Positions 38,522-51,879 of a stretch of 64,000 nt of DNA are shown here, one piece after another. Source of the stretch: Aptenodytes patagonicus (Eukaryota; Chordata; Aves; Sphenisciformes; Spheniscidae); NCBI RefSeq assembly GCF_965638725.1, contig NC_134950.1, positions 135,833,636-135,897,635 of the forward strand, read 5' to 3'. The position numbers and the translations under genes are program-made. Numbering within the stretch: the stretch's first letter is position 1; every line of letters begins with the position of its first letter. The notes under the pieces were generated by a model. The model had not been told where the DNA came from, searched no databases, and worked only from the letters and a program-made list of their open reading frames with translations.

Positions 38522-40121
38522 TTCTCTCCTTACTAATCAAATACAAAGTCCAGATTGATGCTAAGAATCATGACAAGTGAATGATTTGGCACACCACCTT
38601 TTCCCATTCTTCACACATACCAGTCTCATCTCTTTCTCATTGGAAACAAGTACTCTGGCTCTATGGTCTCTGCAGAAAAGTAAATAGAACTCTATTATTC
38701 TTTCCTGAACCGCAGTCTGTCAAATGCTGTTTTGACTCCTAATTTGTAACCGCAAGTAATCTCTCACTTAGCTTGTGAGCATTCAGCACTGGAGGTGTAT
38801 TTGCAAGACAAAACGATATGCCTTCTAGAAGGAGGTCTAGGTGTGGTGATTTAAAACTGAAGTACCTAGAGTTTGTTTCTGATTCAACATGATGGGGATC
38901 CAAGTAGAGTTCTTCTGAGAAGGAACCGTTATGTGAAATGTCACCCTTTTTTTTTTTTCTTTCTTTTAAAACATTTTAAAGCTAGCTTCCTCAGTGTAGA
39001 AGATGCTTCAAGAGATTTTCGTTCCAAATATTTTTTCCATGTTTAGTGAATAAAGTGCTAGAGAACAGACTTTCAGGACACAGATGGTGCCAGAAACAGC
39101 ACTTGCTGGCTCAGCAGGAAGGTAGCTGTTGAAGAGTTCCCACTTATCTTCTGTGGGCTTATTTCCTTATCAGTTTGTATGGAGCAGATAAACAGATACA
39201 GTGTTGATGAACTTCTTAACAAAAAAGGTAGACTAAAAGCCCAGCCTGTGGAGTGTGAACCTGTTGAGTGAGCAGAGAAGCAAGAAAAACATTGTGAATG
39301 TGTATTCCTAGCTTTGCTGTGAGACTTGCAGGTTGCTTTCAGGGACAGAAATGCGTGGGAAGGGAGGTCTGATTTAGCTCTTCCAAAGGCAAAAGGATGT
39401 TACTAAATAGGGCTTGGTTTTTCCTCACTTTTTCATGGAAATGAAAAATGAAGTCTCATAGTTATGCTGAAACCTCTGATGTTTTAGATTCTCCAAACAG
39501 AAGTAGTGACGGAAAAGGATTTCTGGATCAGAGTTGCAATGTGAGTGCAGGTCCTGCATTGAGGTTTACGTCAATGCAAGAAATGTTTGAGCCCTCTCCA
39601 CCCATCTGCATATTTTGTAAGACAACTTTCAGTTTCTTTAAAAGAATTGAGATGGATTCTGATTGTGAGTAAATGTTAGTAAATATTCTTACAGTGCATG
39701 TAACTGTAAGGATCTGTAGTAGCTTGTGTTGTTTCTTTAATTAAAACAGCTAAGCTGTGTGGGGCGGGTTGTTTGTTTTTTTTTTTTTAATCTAGAGATG
39801 CAGTGTAAAAACTAATATTGCTGAAGGGTACCTGCTTATGATGCAGCTGATTCTAGAATGCCACGGGATATGAAGAGGACAGGTGGGGAACTTGTGGGTT
39901 TTAAGAAAGGAGAAGAAAAACATGAAACCATTGCAATTAAGAATAAATTAGGATTATACAAAGCAGGTATTTCACATAAAGCAAGATGTAAAGGAGAGAT
40001 GCAGGAATGAGCTGAGCTACAATGAAAAGAATTCTAGAAGAAAGATGAATCAACAGTAAAGAGGCTTAAAATGTATTGAAAAATGATCTTTCACCTCAAG
40101 CCTCCTCCAAGAATCCTAACT

Positions 40122-40159
40122 TAATGTAGTGCTATAAAAATAATGTATAGCTATAAAAA
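40122..40159 (+). repeat. 19-bp tandem duplication, two mismatches
   Basis: TAATGTAGTGCTATAAAAA is followed directly by TAATGTATAGCTATAAAAA. It lies about 320 bp left of the ancient CR1 fragment. Confidence 0.85.
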
Positions 40160-40479
40160 TGCTAGTAGAATGCTAAGCATGCACAGATTATCTGCTGCTG
40201 CCTGCTAGGTGTGGGAATCTCTGGTAGGGATCTTTGTTTTCTGTTTCCTCCTCAGTGTGCTACATCAGGCACTAAGCTGTACTTTTTGCCGATTACTAGT
40301 CCTACTCAGCAGGAGAATGGAGAACATGTTAGTCTGCAGCAGTCTTTTACATATTTGAAGACCTACAATGTTTAGGGAGGGTTAAGGAGGGAGTTTAAGT
40401 TATTTCAATCTCTTCTCAGGACTCTTATTTCTAGGCAATTGATTGTTCTTAAGTCTTTCACCTGGGAATGTCCCATGAG

Positions 40480-40790
40480 GCTTCTCCAGAGTAGTTTCTG
40501 TAGTTTAAGATCACTTTGAGCTCTTGTCCTCTGGTATGTTTGCACTCCATTTCAGTCGTATGCCATCTTCAAATTTAATAAACACAAACCTGATACAACA
40601 CTAGATGTGGTGGTCCCTGCAAACCCTATGAAATAGAACTCTTAAGTTTGACAATAGGCTGGTGATGACTGTTACCTGGCAGTGATCACAAGGTCAACTT
40701 CTCACCTGCTGTTGTAGTGTTAGCTGTGATTATGAGTCTCTTGTAGGGGACAGTGTCAGAAGCCTTCTGAAGAGAGATCCCCCCACACGT
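40480..40790 (-). mobile_element. Ancient CR1/L3-like LINE fragment
   Basis: The antisense words follow the order seen in old amniote CR1 elements: TTTAAGATCACTTTGAGCTC, ATGCCATCTTCAAATTTAAT, CCCTGCAAACCC, and GGGACAGTGTCAGAAGCCTT. The fragment lies in the region encoding the end of ORF2 and is strongly diverged with no open frame. The boundaries are approximate. Identification is by recognition of the consensus pattern, not alignment. Confidence 0.65.
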
Positions 40791-43012
40791 AGACTGTTAA
40801 TTCCATTCTAATGAGAAACTGGAGAGATTTATCAAGAATTACGCACATCAGACAAAGGTTGAATGTTGATCACCCGCTTATTTTGATTCCTAACTACAGG
40901 ATACAGCAGCCCCTGGGGCAACGCAAAGCCCCTGGGCAGCACTGCCTCCTCCTGGTCTTGGATCTATACCCAGGGGAGTGTGGGGGCTGCTGGGTATAGG
41001 ATAGTGGTCTTTCCTTTCTGCTATCTGACCTGGGCCCCGCACTCTGAATTAAGTATTTTGCCTGAGCTGCACATATTTCCCATTGTCTAGCTGGGCTTAG
41101 CAGCAGGTGAGGCAATCTGATAAAGGAAAGTGACCATGTCTGTGGCAGACCACCCAATTTGCACTTAAGACAACATACCGGCTTATGTTGGGATTTTAAT
41201 TGCCTGGCTTAATTATAGGGGGTGATATTTACAGGTATATGTGAGGTAATAAACACCTTTTGCAGGTGTTTAAAATACGGGCTGTAGGAGTGAAGGTCCT
41301 TGGATAAACATGCAACAAGCATATTTCTCACTTGGAATGATTTATTCATACGAGTGTGTAGGCTACAGCGGTGCTGATAACAGTCTTACAGTTGTTATAA
41401 ACAAGGGGAAAAATCTAATGGGGAAAGTAACTTTCTTTGAGAATTGGACTACAGCATTTTTTACTTAAATCAGGATCTTATTAGAAGTAGTTGATAGTGA
41501 TGCTTTTATCAAATGTCTGCCCCTATTTAAGAGTTAATATCCCAGATACCCCCACTGAAGATACTTGGCTGTGCTTTTGTTATAGTTGTAGGCTTAGAAA
41601 AGTAGCATTGTGTTAGCTGACACAACTTTTTTCTCTAGGAATCTTGTATAGCAGTAGCTTAGGTTAAAGAATAGAGATGTTAGAGGTGAGGTCAGGGCTC
41701 TGTTGTGCTAAGCACCTAGAAGATACGGAAGGTAGTCTTCCAACCACAAGAACAAAACATAATGTTAGTACTCGATTTCAAAGAAATCGGAAGACTTACG
41801 AGGTCAGAGCTGGCTTGACTGACACAGTTTAGAGGTGTGAAAGTTGCTCTTCTTCCAGGTGGCCAAGGTGATAAATTGAAAGAATAGGAAGTGGAAGATT
41901 TTTGGGCTCGTGCCGCAGGAAACGTGGTGTCGGGTGGTTGTTCAGGCAGCCACTTCAGCTGGTGTGGCAGAGGCAGGAAGGTTGGCTGAGCAACTCTTGA
42001 AGAAGGTGCTGAAATGCCACAGTTCTTTTTGACAAGAATATTAAGCAAGCTGGAATAACTGCTGGCTTCTCTGAATATGCTGAGTAGTAAGCTGCAGTGA
42101 TTTCAGGGCATGGTTTGCGAGCTGTTGGTTAACCCTGCTGTGGAGGGGGCAGGACAAGGAGTGGAGGGAAGCATCCGCTTGGACCTGAGACTTTTAATCT
42201 GTTGTTTCATCTGAGTCACGCAGCTTTGTGATACAGTGAGTTGTCTAGATCTCTGTGTTGGAGTATGAACTGCTTTTGGCTGCAATGGGCTCTAATGTCA
42301 AAGCACAGAAAACCAGTCAGTTTTAAGTGCTAAATGTGGCCATTACAACTAAGACATGCAGAAGCTTTATGTCTTTGGAGACTGCATTTATGGGCCTATA
42401 TCTTATTTTTCTCCCAACATTCAGTGGGAGAAATAGCTAAGTGAAGGGTTTAAAAAAAAAAAAAAGGCATGATTCAGTGCGACGGTTTGATCAGTGCAAC
42501 TGTCTGATCCAAACTTTCCCCCATCCAAATTTGTTCCATTGTCCTGTGACTGAGATGAGAAAAATCCTGTTTTCATGACTAGATTTTGATCTTCTAGGAT
42601 AAAGGAAGGTGCAACCTGTGATCCCTTAACTTTTCAGAAATGTTCTAATACTTAAAACAGCTGTTAGTGTGCAAGAATTTTGGCATTGTCACCATGGGGT
42701 TGCTTGGCACTGTTAAAACAATGTGTTGCTCGCAAGCCTAGAATAATATGGTTACTTGTTTACCCTGCCACTAACAGTGACTCCAAAACTTGAGAAATCT
42801 TAAGACACACAAAACTTGCTTGGTTCAAAACCCTTCTCGGGAAACCAGCCACCAAATCTTACTTTTTATTTGCAGTTCTAGAAAGGTGTCTGTCAAGACA
42901 TTTGTTCAAGGGCTCAGTTGCCGAAGTCTTGCACCCCTTAGCTATAATTTTTACTTAAGGAATAACTTTAATCATGGTGCAACCTCTTTATCCAGTGTTG
43001 TGACATGTCCTT

Positions 43013-44012
43013 CCATAGAATTACAAAACCATTCAGGTCGGAAGGGATCTCAGGAGGTCTATAGTCCAACTTTCTGCTCAAAGCAAGGTCTGTATTGAAT
43101 TCAAACCACATTGCTTAAGGTTTTGTCCAGCCTTGGAAACCTCTGGGAATGTAGTTTGCACAACCTCTCTGGGTGACCAGTTCTAAGGATTAATTATTCT
43201 ATCAGTAAGAATTGTTTTCCTTAAACTTGGTGAGGACATCTGTCATCAACTTGAGCCTATTGTCTCTTGTCCTCCCACCCTGCGCCTCTGGAAAGAGCTT
43301 GGCTCTGTCTTCTCAATGACCTCTGGGGTAGGCTGCTGCTATGCTCCCCTCAAAGCTGTCTGTTCTTGGGCTCAACAAGCTCAGTTCCCTCAGCCTCTCC
43401 TCGCTGGAGAGGTACTCCAGCCCCCAACCATCTTGGTGTCCCTTCACTGAACTCATTCCAGGTTCTCAACGTCTGTCTTGTACTGTAGGTCCCAAAACTG
43501 GATGCAGTATCTACATGTGATTGATTATCCCCTTTTACTCAGCGTTCATTAATTTTCCTCCATCCATTGCCTGTGCTCCTGTTAATACAGCCCAGGTTGT
43601 CGTTTACCTTCTTTGCTGCCAGGACCTGGCTCATGTTCAGCTTGCTGTCCACCAACACCCCACATGGTCTTTTCAGCAGAGCTGCTCTCCAACCAGGCAG
43701 TCCTTAGCCTGTATGAATGTGCAGGGGATTATTTCTTCCCCGGTGCAGGACTTTGCATTCGTCCTTGTTAAATTTCATCAGGTTGCTGTTGGCCCATTTC
43801 TCCACCCTGCCTATGTCTCTCTGGGTGGCAGCCCTGCCCTCTGGCATGTCGACTGTTCCACTCAGTTTGGTCTCATCCCCAAACTTCAGGAGGGTATGCT
43901 GCAACGCCTCCTCCAGGTCATTGGAAAGGATATTAAGCAGTACAGGCCCTGGGACAAACCACTTGTTACTGGCTTCCAGGCAGAGTGTGGCCGGGTACCG
44001 TCCTCTGAGCTT
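43013..44012 (-). mobile_element. CR1 LINE, 5'-truncated, about 1 kb
   Basis: The left edge (CCATAGAATTACAAAACCATT, followed by GGTCGGAAGGGATCTCAGGA) is the complement of the diagnostic CR1 3' end, so the element is on the minus strand and its 3' end is at about 43013. Further right come typical CR1 segments in antisense (for example GGTACTCCAGCCCC and AACTGGATGCAGTA). The interior encodes a reverse-transcriptase remnant. The element fades at about 44010, which gives a 5' truncation as is usual for CR1. It is diverged and has no intact open frame, so it is a dead copy. Confidence 0.9.
43704..43904 (-). pseudogene. CR1 reverse-transcriptase (ORF2) remnant
   Basis: The minus-strand frame contains the words TKLSGTVDMPEGRAATQRD, VEKWANSNLMKFNKDECKVLH and GRNNPLHIH, which correspond to the C-terminal part of CR1 ORF2 after the reverse-transcriptase active site. 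Only about 66 residues remain open. The 190-residue frame on the + strand over the same bases (43521-44093) is an antisense shadow. Confidence 0.85.
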
Positions 44013-45239
44013 GAACTGTTATTCATCATAGCATTATTACTGGAAATTAAGCTGGACGTGGAATCTCTGCAAATCTGTCACCTGCATGCATAGGAGGGAA
44101 AACATGTCTGGGAATGGTATTGTATCTCTGCAGATAGAAATTAGGCTGCATGCTATTGCTGGCTATATTTCCTTAAACACAATGACAAATTAACCCATTG
44201 TTCAAACCACCCTTAAGTGAGATGGCCTGGAAGTGAAATAAGCAGCACCAACACGCTGCTGCTTTCTTCATTTCATATGTAATTGCATGATCTTGTTTCT
44301 CACTGGTACTCTAATAGCATAAAAAACAAACCACCAAGGGACTACTTAGTGAAAATTGTAGCTTCTGAAAACTCCATTTTGAATGCAACCTCAGTTTAGC
44401 AAGTTGTAATGGAAGTCCCAAAGTATGTTTTTGATCTATGAAAGAATATACTTTTTTGATAAGAAAAATATGCTCTTATCCCTGTCAAAGCTATTGACGT
44501 AGCTTTTCTGTGTCTTTTTGCATGTAAACTTAGTCTCTCCTAATTCATGCTGCCTGATATCTTAAATCGTGCTCACTTTAGTTTTTCTGTGAAATGAGGA
44601 ACCAGTAGTTCTTACTGGTGTTAGGTTTTCTGTGGAAGTGCTGGTTTTAGATGTTGGGAGTGCAGCCCACAAATTCCTGATGAAATGAGATGTCGGTACC
44701 TTTTTTGTTGGCATGTATGAAGCTATTGGTAAAGCTATGTGCTTTTGTAAACAAAGAATGCCCTTCAAGTGTGGTAAAATTAATGTGATTAAGAAGCTAG
44801 TTACTTTTGTCCTGCTCTTGGAGAAGTTTTGAACTAATTTCAGTTACCTGCCTTGAAAGAAGATGTTACTAGCAGGGATTGTTTCTTCAGACTTACCAGT
44901 TGTCTAATTTGAAAAGAATTGAAGGAAATGCATAAATGAGTTTTTCCTTAGGCAATAATAGGAGAAATGTTATGAACTCTTGTTCATGGTAGCCAAAGGA
45001 ACAGAAAAATGTTAAGTTCAAGTGGCCTCAATGATTCTTTTCTTAATCCACTTACTCAGTTTGTGCATAAAGAACATAAACCCAGCAACACTGGGTCAGA
45101 AAAAAGGTTTATGTATAGTCCTGTATCCCACCTTTTCTGTGCCTTGGGAGGGTACAAGAATAAGGGCAAGGATATAGCGATATCTCACTAGAGCAGTCTC
45201 CTGGCTTTCAGTGTTTTGCAGCCCTGTAACCTACTGACC

Positions 45240-45690
45240 CAGAAATGATGCCTTTGTATTTGAGAAATTCATCTAGAACTTCCGTGAACATGTTCTTAAA
45301 CCAATACAAACACATAGCATCCACAACATGCTGCAGTGAAGAGTTGCATGGTTTTACAGTGTGTTGCAGGAAGAACCGTCTCATCTCACCTCATCTCATG
45401 TGCTTTGAACTTCCACCTGCCTCCCAGCTCCTGTATTGGAGAGAACAGTCAATAGTAGTAGCTCCCATGACCTTTTTATCCCTCTCTACTTTCCTTATTA
45501 TTTTGAGGACCTTTATTCCTCAGCCATTTTTTTTTTTCCAGGCTGAAGACCCATAGCCTGCTTAGTTGTGTTTGTGTGGAAGATGTTCCTTATCCTTTGA
45601 TTATCTTTGTCCCATTCTTGGAAATTCTACAAAGTGATTTGGAGATTGAGGGACCAAACCTGCACACAGTTATGTCATTCATTTTAGGTT
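45240..45690 (-). mobile_element. Ancient CR1-like LINE 3' fragment
   Basis: Antisense segments match the 3' part of old amniote CR1 elements: CTCCTGTATTGGAGAGAAC, CAGGCTGAAGACCCATAGCC, GATGTTCCTTATCC, and CCAAACCTGCACACAGT. They occur in the consensus order for a minus-strand copy. The copy is diverged and interrupted by a T-run near 45528. It represents a more 3' part of the element than the 40.5-kb fragment, and the order shows they are separate insertions. Confidence 0.65.
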
Positions 45691-48600
45691 ATTTCACTTT
45701 ATGAAGATAGTTGCTGTCAGAGACCTCTGTGTATGTCTTGGGTTTTGCTCCTTTTTAAAAAAAAAAACCAGAACCAAACAACAAACAAAAACCAAAAAAC
45801 ACTGGTGGAAAGCTAATCAGTGGAATGGGGTTTGCTTACGTCTCAAGAGATCAGCAGACTTTTCTATGACAGCCATGGGAAAAATTGACATTATCAGTAG
45901 TGCAGGTCCTCCTCTGGGTTTGCTGGTGGTTGCCAGGAAATGGTACATTTGAATCACATGCGCACCACACGTTGACCTAACTTTATGGAACTGGCTCTTG
46001 CGTGGAGGGAGGGAAACAAAATGTGCTTACTTCCAAGGGGCTGGCTAGTTCTAGCCCAGCTGATTATAAAGCAATCGTAGTTGGCACATCTCTCCTCACA
46101 CTTGTGCGTGAGGGTTTTTTTTGTCTTGTTCACTAGACAAGTAGAAAGTGGCTCTCAGGCTACCTCTCCGAGCAAGTCTGCTGAGACTGTTGCAAAGGCT
46201 GTGGTGCTACTGCTACAAGCCATCTACTTCATTGCTACTTGTACAAGCACACTGCTTCATTGCCTCTGTGTTCCCCTTCCACAGTGACTGTTTTGGTTGC
46301 AGTCTTGAGCTCGGCCATTCAAGACTGAGGCACCATCCGTGTTTCTTCTTGCAGCTTCTACTTGCTTTCATCTAGTGCTACAGAAAAATCTTGAGTTATT
46401 TCTTGGATGTGGGGGCAAAAGGAACAACATGAGCTCAACTGCAGAATCTCCTGCAGAAAGAAGGAGACACGTGACTGCGGCAAGCAGTGAAGCTGTTGTA
46501 CCAAGCAAGGGTAAATGCCACAGGCTTATGGGAAAGGCAAGAGATGTCAACACAACCTGCACCCGCACACTGCCATTTCATCCAGCAGCCAGCGCTCACT
46601 GCAAGAGTCTGGATGCCGTGGTGGATCAGGTACTGGCTGCTGGGTTGAGACCTTGGAAAGTGGCAGCGAAGACATGAAGAATAGGTAGGAGATCTTTAAG
46701 ATCTAGGTGAGCACCAACCGAGCCAAAAGCTGCTGAGCAGGGGAAAGAGAGATGAAGTTGTGTTAATGTGTTTCCTTTTTTAAGTTTTTGTGTTATTCTA
46801 AAGCCTGAAGCTCCCTCTGATCCTGTGTCTCAAATTGGTAGCCAAGTACATGTGGGCAGGGAAAGAAGGGAATGTAACTTGAAATAGCTCCCTTATTTTC
46901 AGACACTTTGGATGCTGTGGCAATCAAAGGGGGGGATGTGACTGAAAGCCATCAAAACCACTTCCAAGCACATGCCTTTTAGTGGAGCAAATGAGCAGGA
47001 TTTTTAGAATATAATGCAAACAGGAAATCACTCTGAAAACTGTAGCCCACCATTAACTTGGGGGGAGGGAAGATATATTAAAACTACCCTTGCAAACAGC
47101 TGCCTTGTTATAAAGCCTAACAGGGGATTGAATGCATGTGTAAGAAACGGATCCAAATCAACATTTCCTGGGACACCTTTTATTGGGTGTTGGGGTTTTT
47201 TTTTTTGTTTCTCTTAGTAATAGAGTCAGGCTGTTGTCATGCGAGTAGTAGCTAGCTATTCACGCAACACTTTCACTTATTTGCTCACATAGTTCCCTTA
47301 CTGAACTCATAGTTACCCCGGGTGAGCAGCAACCAGGAGGCCAACCTCAACTATGTACTCTGAAGTGGAGGGTTATAATGATGTGTCAGTGGCTTCTAGG
47401 TCGTGTTCCTCAGTCCTTTGTTGCATTGGATGTATAAATAAATCTGTAGCCTTCATCTGACTGCGTATAGCAGCTGTTGCCCTTTTAGATGTGGTCTGAG
47501 TTGCGAATCTGCTGTCGATGTTAGTGTGTACTAGTGTCCTTGTGTAGATTCAGCAGGCTCTTGGTCTGGGAAACGTTCACATGCTACCTTCTCAGCACAC
47601 CTTTCCTCTTCTTGGCATGTTGTTTTCTGGTAACTGTTTCTCTGTCCAAATGTGTAGAAATCTACAGGAACCATTCATGTGAGCTTACACTGAAATGATG
47701 TTTTTTATGTCCAAACTACAGGACTTTTTTTTGTTGTGATTTTTTTTTTTTTCAAGTATAGGACTTCTGTGGACCTATAGCATTCTTGCAGGCAGTGTGG
47801 CATCATCTCATTATCTCTAACTCTGATTTGTGGGTATTGGTTGTCGCACCCCAAATGGTTGCTGGTTTAGGTTACTATCGCAAACTGGGATGACTTGTTA
47901 AGTACTTGAGTGACTACATCTTTATAGGAAATGTTCTTTTTGCGCCTTCATATCAGCCTCTTACTAACATTCAGTAATTAGTGTGCGTTGTCGTCCATCA
48001 GTAGGTTTGGGTTTCATACCCAGGAGGCATCTGTTCCTGGTGACATACTGGTTTTTAAATATGTAGTAGAAGAAACAGTACAGTAGGGGGGATACTGAAG
48101 ACTTGAAGCGGCTTCGTGTCTGGGACACTGCAGTGGGAGTGCGCAGAGGGAATTCATGCTAGATTAGTGATTAGGACTCTTCCAACTGTGTGATCTCCAA
48201 TGAGTTGTGATGGACTACGAACATCTTCAGGAATGTATGCAGATGGCTGTATAGCAGATATGAACTTCCCTTAGCTATGCTGTGTATACCCACTACAACC
48301 AGCCCTCAGATCTCTGAGGTCCACAGCTGACTGGCTGTGAAATTCATTGTAGGATCTAGGAGGAGGGTGGAAGGACTACAAAATGTATCAGAGAACACGA
48401 TCTTTTGCCAGCTCAGGAGTTGAGAGGAGGGGGAAAAAAAAGAAAATCTGGTGTTGCTGCTAAGTGTTAGAGACAAGTGCCCATGACTTCTACCACTTTG
48501 CTATGTGACTTAACTTCTGGTCTAAGCCAATGTCCAGTCATGCCTTTGGACTTTGTAGAGATGCGCATGTTGGTGACTGTTTTGTGTGGCCGTACGTTAG

Positions 48601-48815
48601 GAAAGTAACTTCTGTCTTCATGAAACAGATAGGAGAGCTCTCAAAGTGGTGTCCTTACCTGACTAATGAAATATGTTAACCCGCTTCAACACAGAAGTGT
48701 GGTTTTATTTACAAAATAGATATAAGCTATGCAATGCTTTGTTTCAGCTTGTCAAACTGTGGTCTTGCAGCTTCCCCGGGTTGTGTGAGGCATTGATGTG
48801 CTTGCAACTGCCCTT

Positions 48816-48851
48816 TGTGCCATGCTGTTTAGATGTGCCACGCTGTTTAGA
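48816..48851 (+). repeat. 18-bp tandem duplication, one mismatch
   Basis: TGTGCCATGCTGTTTAGA is followed directly by TGTGCCACGCTGTTTAGA. Confidence 0.9.
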
Positions 48852-50957
48852 GTCGGCAGGCAGTCCTCTCCTCCATCCTTCTGGGAAGTCACTGTCTGTT
48901 GCAAAAGCAAAGACAGGAATGGCTTATTTTGTTTTTTGCAGTAAGAATACTTGATTTGCTGGGATCATATATACATGAATTAGTATACCTGCATGTCAAC
49001 AGTTCCCATTAATTTGGCAAAACCAGCCTGTTTAGTGGTCGCTCAGTTTGGTTGTTTGCATTTTCATTGTGAAACTGCTATTAACTTCTCCACCATTCAG
49101 ACAGTTAGTGCTTCAATGCAGTTTCACTGAGGTAAGCCAAGCAACGGGTCGTGAGATTGTATCATGTAAGGGATGTTAGAGCCGCAGCCTCCAGTATCCT
49201 TGGGCTGCGCTAACTGCTCTGCATTGCTCCCAATCCTTCTGCATGGTATTAGCTTCTGAGCTTTGTGGGATTAAAAGCGCTGCCCTACTGTATGTAGCAT
49301 GTTGGATGTCTGTCTTCTGCTTGATAAAGAAGGTACAATGTTATCTTTTGCATTTTTGTTGCAGTGAGTTTATTAGTTGATGGGAGCTTCGCAAATACAG
49401 AAGAGACCTTCTGGCCTTGAGATTAGGGAGGGAGCTCATCAGGTCTGTCTGGCCGTATGTGCTTTCCTGTGCTGAGGTAGTGGCGAACCTGAAAATTTGC
49501 TGCTGGTGATGCCAGGCTGCTGATGCAAAGCTGCTTGGAGCTGACTCCAGACTTCTGCAAGGCAGGAGGTGTTGTCCTGGGCTGAGGGGCAACAGGTTTC
49601 TGATGGCAGAGCACAGAAGTGCCTGGGGTGCTCCCCTGCCAGGGATCACTGCTGCTCCTCCTGAAAGCTGTCCCTCGCAGTACCCTGTGCCAGGAAGGAT
49701 CGCCATGTGCATGTACATTCCCCTGTTAGCATGGTCAGACATGCACTTCTGCAGCATCTGCATATCTCCAAGTGTTTTTAAGGCCTTTTAAAAAATACTT
49801 TTAATAAACATGAGCACCACTGGATCAAATATATAAATGAAAAACCACGGAGTTTCTGACTTCTAGCAGAATTTGCCCCTTTCAGAGAAGCAGGTGGTAT
49901 AGGTTGTGTGAAATGATGGAGTGGAAGTAAAGTTACATGCCATTTTCTGTACTGATGCAATAAAAAACAATTGTGCTTGGGGAGTGAGCAGATTGTAGAC
50001 CACACTGTAACTAGTGGAGTGACAAATCTTCTAGCTGCAGTGGCATTTGACACTTTTGCTCTTTGGATTTCTTGTTTTAGTAGAAGTAAATGCAACCAGA
50101 AGTGATCAACAGCTGTTCTAGCAGCACTTGGATTACTTCGTAGTGTGTATGTGGTAGAAAATACGGTCTCTCCAGCCTTCTTGCATCTAACCAAATTCAG
50201 GTGGTTGGGTTTGGGACAGAGGAAGCTTCTATTTTCCAAGTAATAGGAAAAAGTTACCTTCAGTCTCAATGGGAAATTTTCAATGAGTAATGATAAAGCT
50301 AGTGCATAAAGTGTAAGAGCGGGCACTGTTGACTCTCCTGCTGGAGAGTTGCGTGCGTGTGTGGGGAAACTCCTTAAAAAAAAACCCTACTGACTTCTGC
50401 AGCACATCAGCTTGGTTCACTGTTGCTCCTTTGGGTCATGGCAAATGCACTTCAGCTGTACAAGTGAAGAGTTTGAAGTTTTTGGAAGTGTTGAAAAAGA
50501 AATGCTTCTTGAGAGTATTTATCTTGTGATCTAATTGGAGCAAATAAAGGTACCAACTTACTTCCTCGTGAGTTTTCTCTCATTCAGGCAATGGTAAGTT
50601 TTATAATCAAGTGAGGGATCATTTTAAGAATAGGTTTCAGGACAGTGATACCATCACATTCAAACTGTGACTAAGAAGTTAATTATAGATATTGTATATT
50701 AGTTCTGCTTTTCTTTTTGACATCTTAAACTTGGCAAAAGAAAAATGTAATTATAAAAAGATTGAAAATTAAAGTCTCTAGTTGAGTTCCAACGTCTCAT
50801 GTACAGTTACTTAAACTTTAAAAAATGCTTTTAAATAGATCTTCCCAGACTGTTAGTCTGATGCCAGATGAACAGTTCAGGGGTATTTCTATAAAGCAGC
50901 AAAAGAATATTTTACCATGAGACGAATCCCAATTTTTTGTCTGCAAAGAAGAAAACA

Positions 50958-51004
50958 TAAAAACCCCACCCCCCAACAAACAAACAAAAAACCAAAAAAA
51001 CCCT
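50958..51004 (+). repeat. A/C-rich low-complexity tract
   Basis: Contains AAAACCCCACCCCCCAAC followed by CAAA-type units, similar to the tracts at 19.9 and 26.4 kb. Confidence 0.75.
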
Positions 51005-51862
51005 TCTCTGCTTGTCTTTAAACCTGCTAATAAGCATTTTCAACATTATCTGAAACAAAACTGTGCTTGTCCATGAATTATTCTCTCATTTGAAGCCCCT
51101 GCCTTTCTCCTCGCAAAGTATTTGCTATTCACCAGTTCAGTTTCTTTCTCTGAGCTGAGCAAAAAGCGAGCCAAATAATAGGCTTCCATTAGCTTACCTG
51201 TTTTCTAACCTTTCCGATGTTGATGTTAGAAAAGCAAGTGTAGGTGATGCACATTGGAGTTGTTTTTTTTTCAGCAGGCAATTTGGACTATGGCTTCTAG
51301 GCTTTCAAACTGACTCAGACTATTGGGTGAGCCTTCATACCTGAAGGCTTACTGCCCCCCAAAACAACTCCTAGCCTGTGAGCCAAGGTCCTCTCCTTTT
51401 TGGTGGATAAGAGTGCTCTGTAATTCCCATTTTGCTTTCATTTCAACTCGCTGTTGGAGGAAGCTGCTTTCTTCTTCCCCCCCCTATTCTCTAATCACAG
51501 CAGCTACATGGTAACATCCTCATGCTGTATTCCCTAGATGTTAGAGAGCCTCCTGGGATTTGTAGGACATGCAGCTTTCCTGGGGCTCTTGCTTCCATCA
51601 AAGATCAGGGCAGGGGTGGGGGCAGAGGGCATCTCTTATCCTCGCCCTGTTTGCTGGGGACCAGTGTCCAGTAACATTGGTATGGGGAAGATGTTTTATG
51701 AGTTTGAACTAAAGAGCTTTGGATCTGTGTGCATGGATTTTCTAGTTTTTTGTGATATCCTGATGCCAAAGGTGTAGTGCTTTCCAAATCATCTGATAGC
51801 AGAATGCTGGAGGATACAGAGACTGCTACCATACCAGCAGTGCTTGAAGATGCATATAGCAT

Positions 51863-51879
51863 GGGGGGGGGGGGGGGGG
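51863..51879 (+). repeat. G17 homopolymer
   Basis: Seventeen consecutive G in intron 3, on the transcript strand. Confidence 0.85.

Noticed and set aside
41680..42048. Minus-strand 110-codon frame and a segment resembling an old SINE/LINE tail (CTAGGTGCTTAGCACAAC)
   Set aside because: The resemblance to the common amniote repeat tail is short, and no boundaries or further repeat sequence could be supported.
43521..44093. 190-codon + strand open frame
   Set aside because: It is the antisense of the CR1 LINE; the genuine remnant reads on the minus strand.
46339..46677. 112-codon + strand open frame
   Set aside because: No domain or splice context recognised; probably chance.
49341..49763. 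140-codon minus-strand open frame
   Set aside because: No recognised family and overlapping + strand frames; of a length expected in moderately GC-rich intron.
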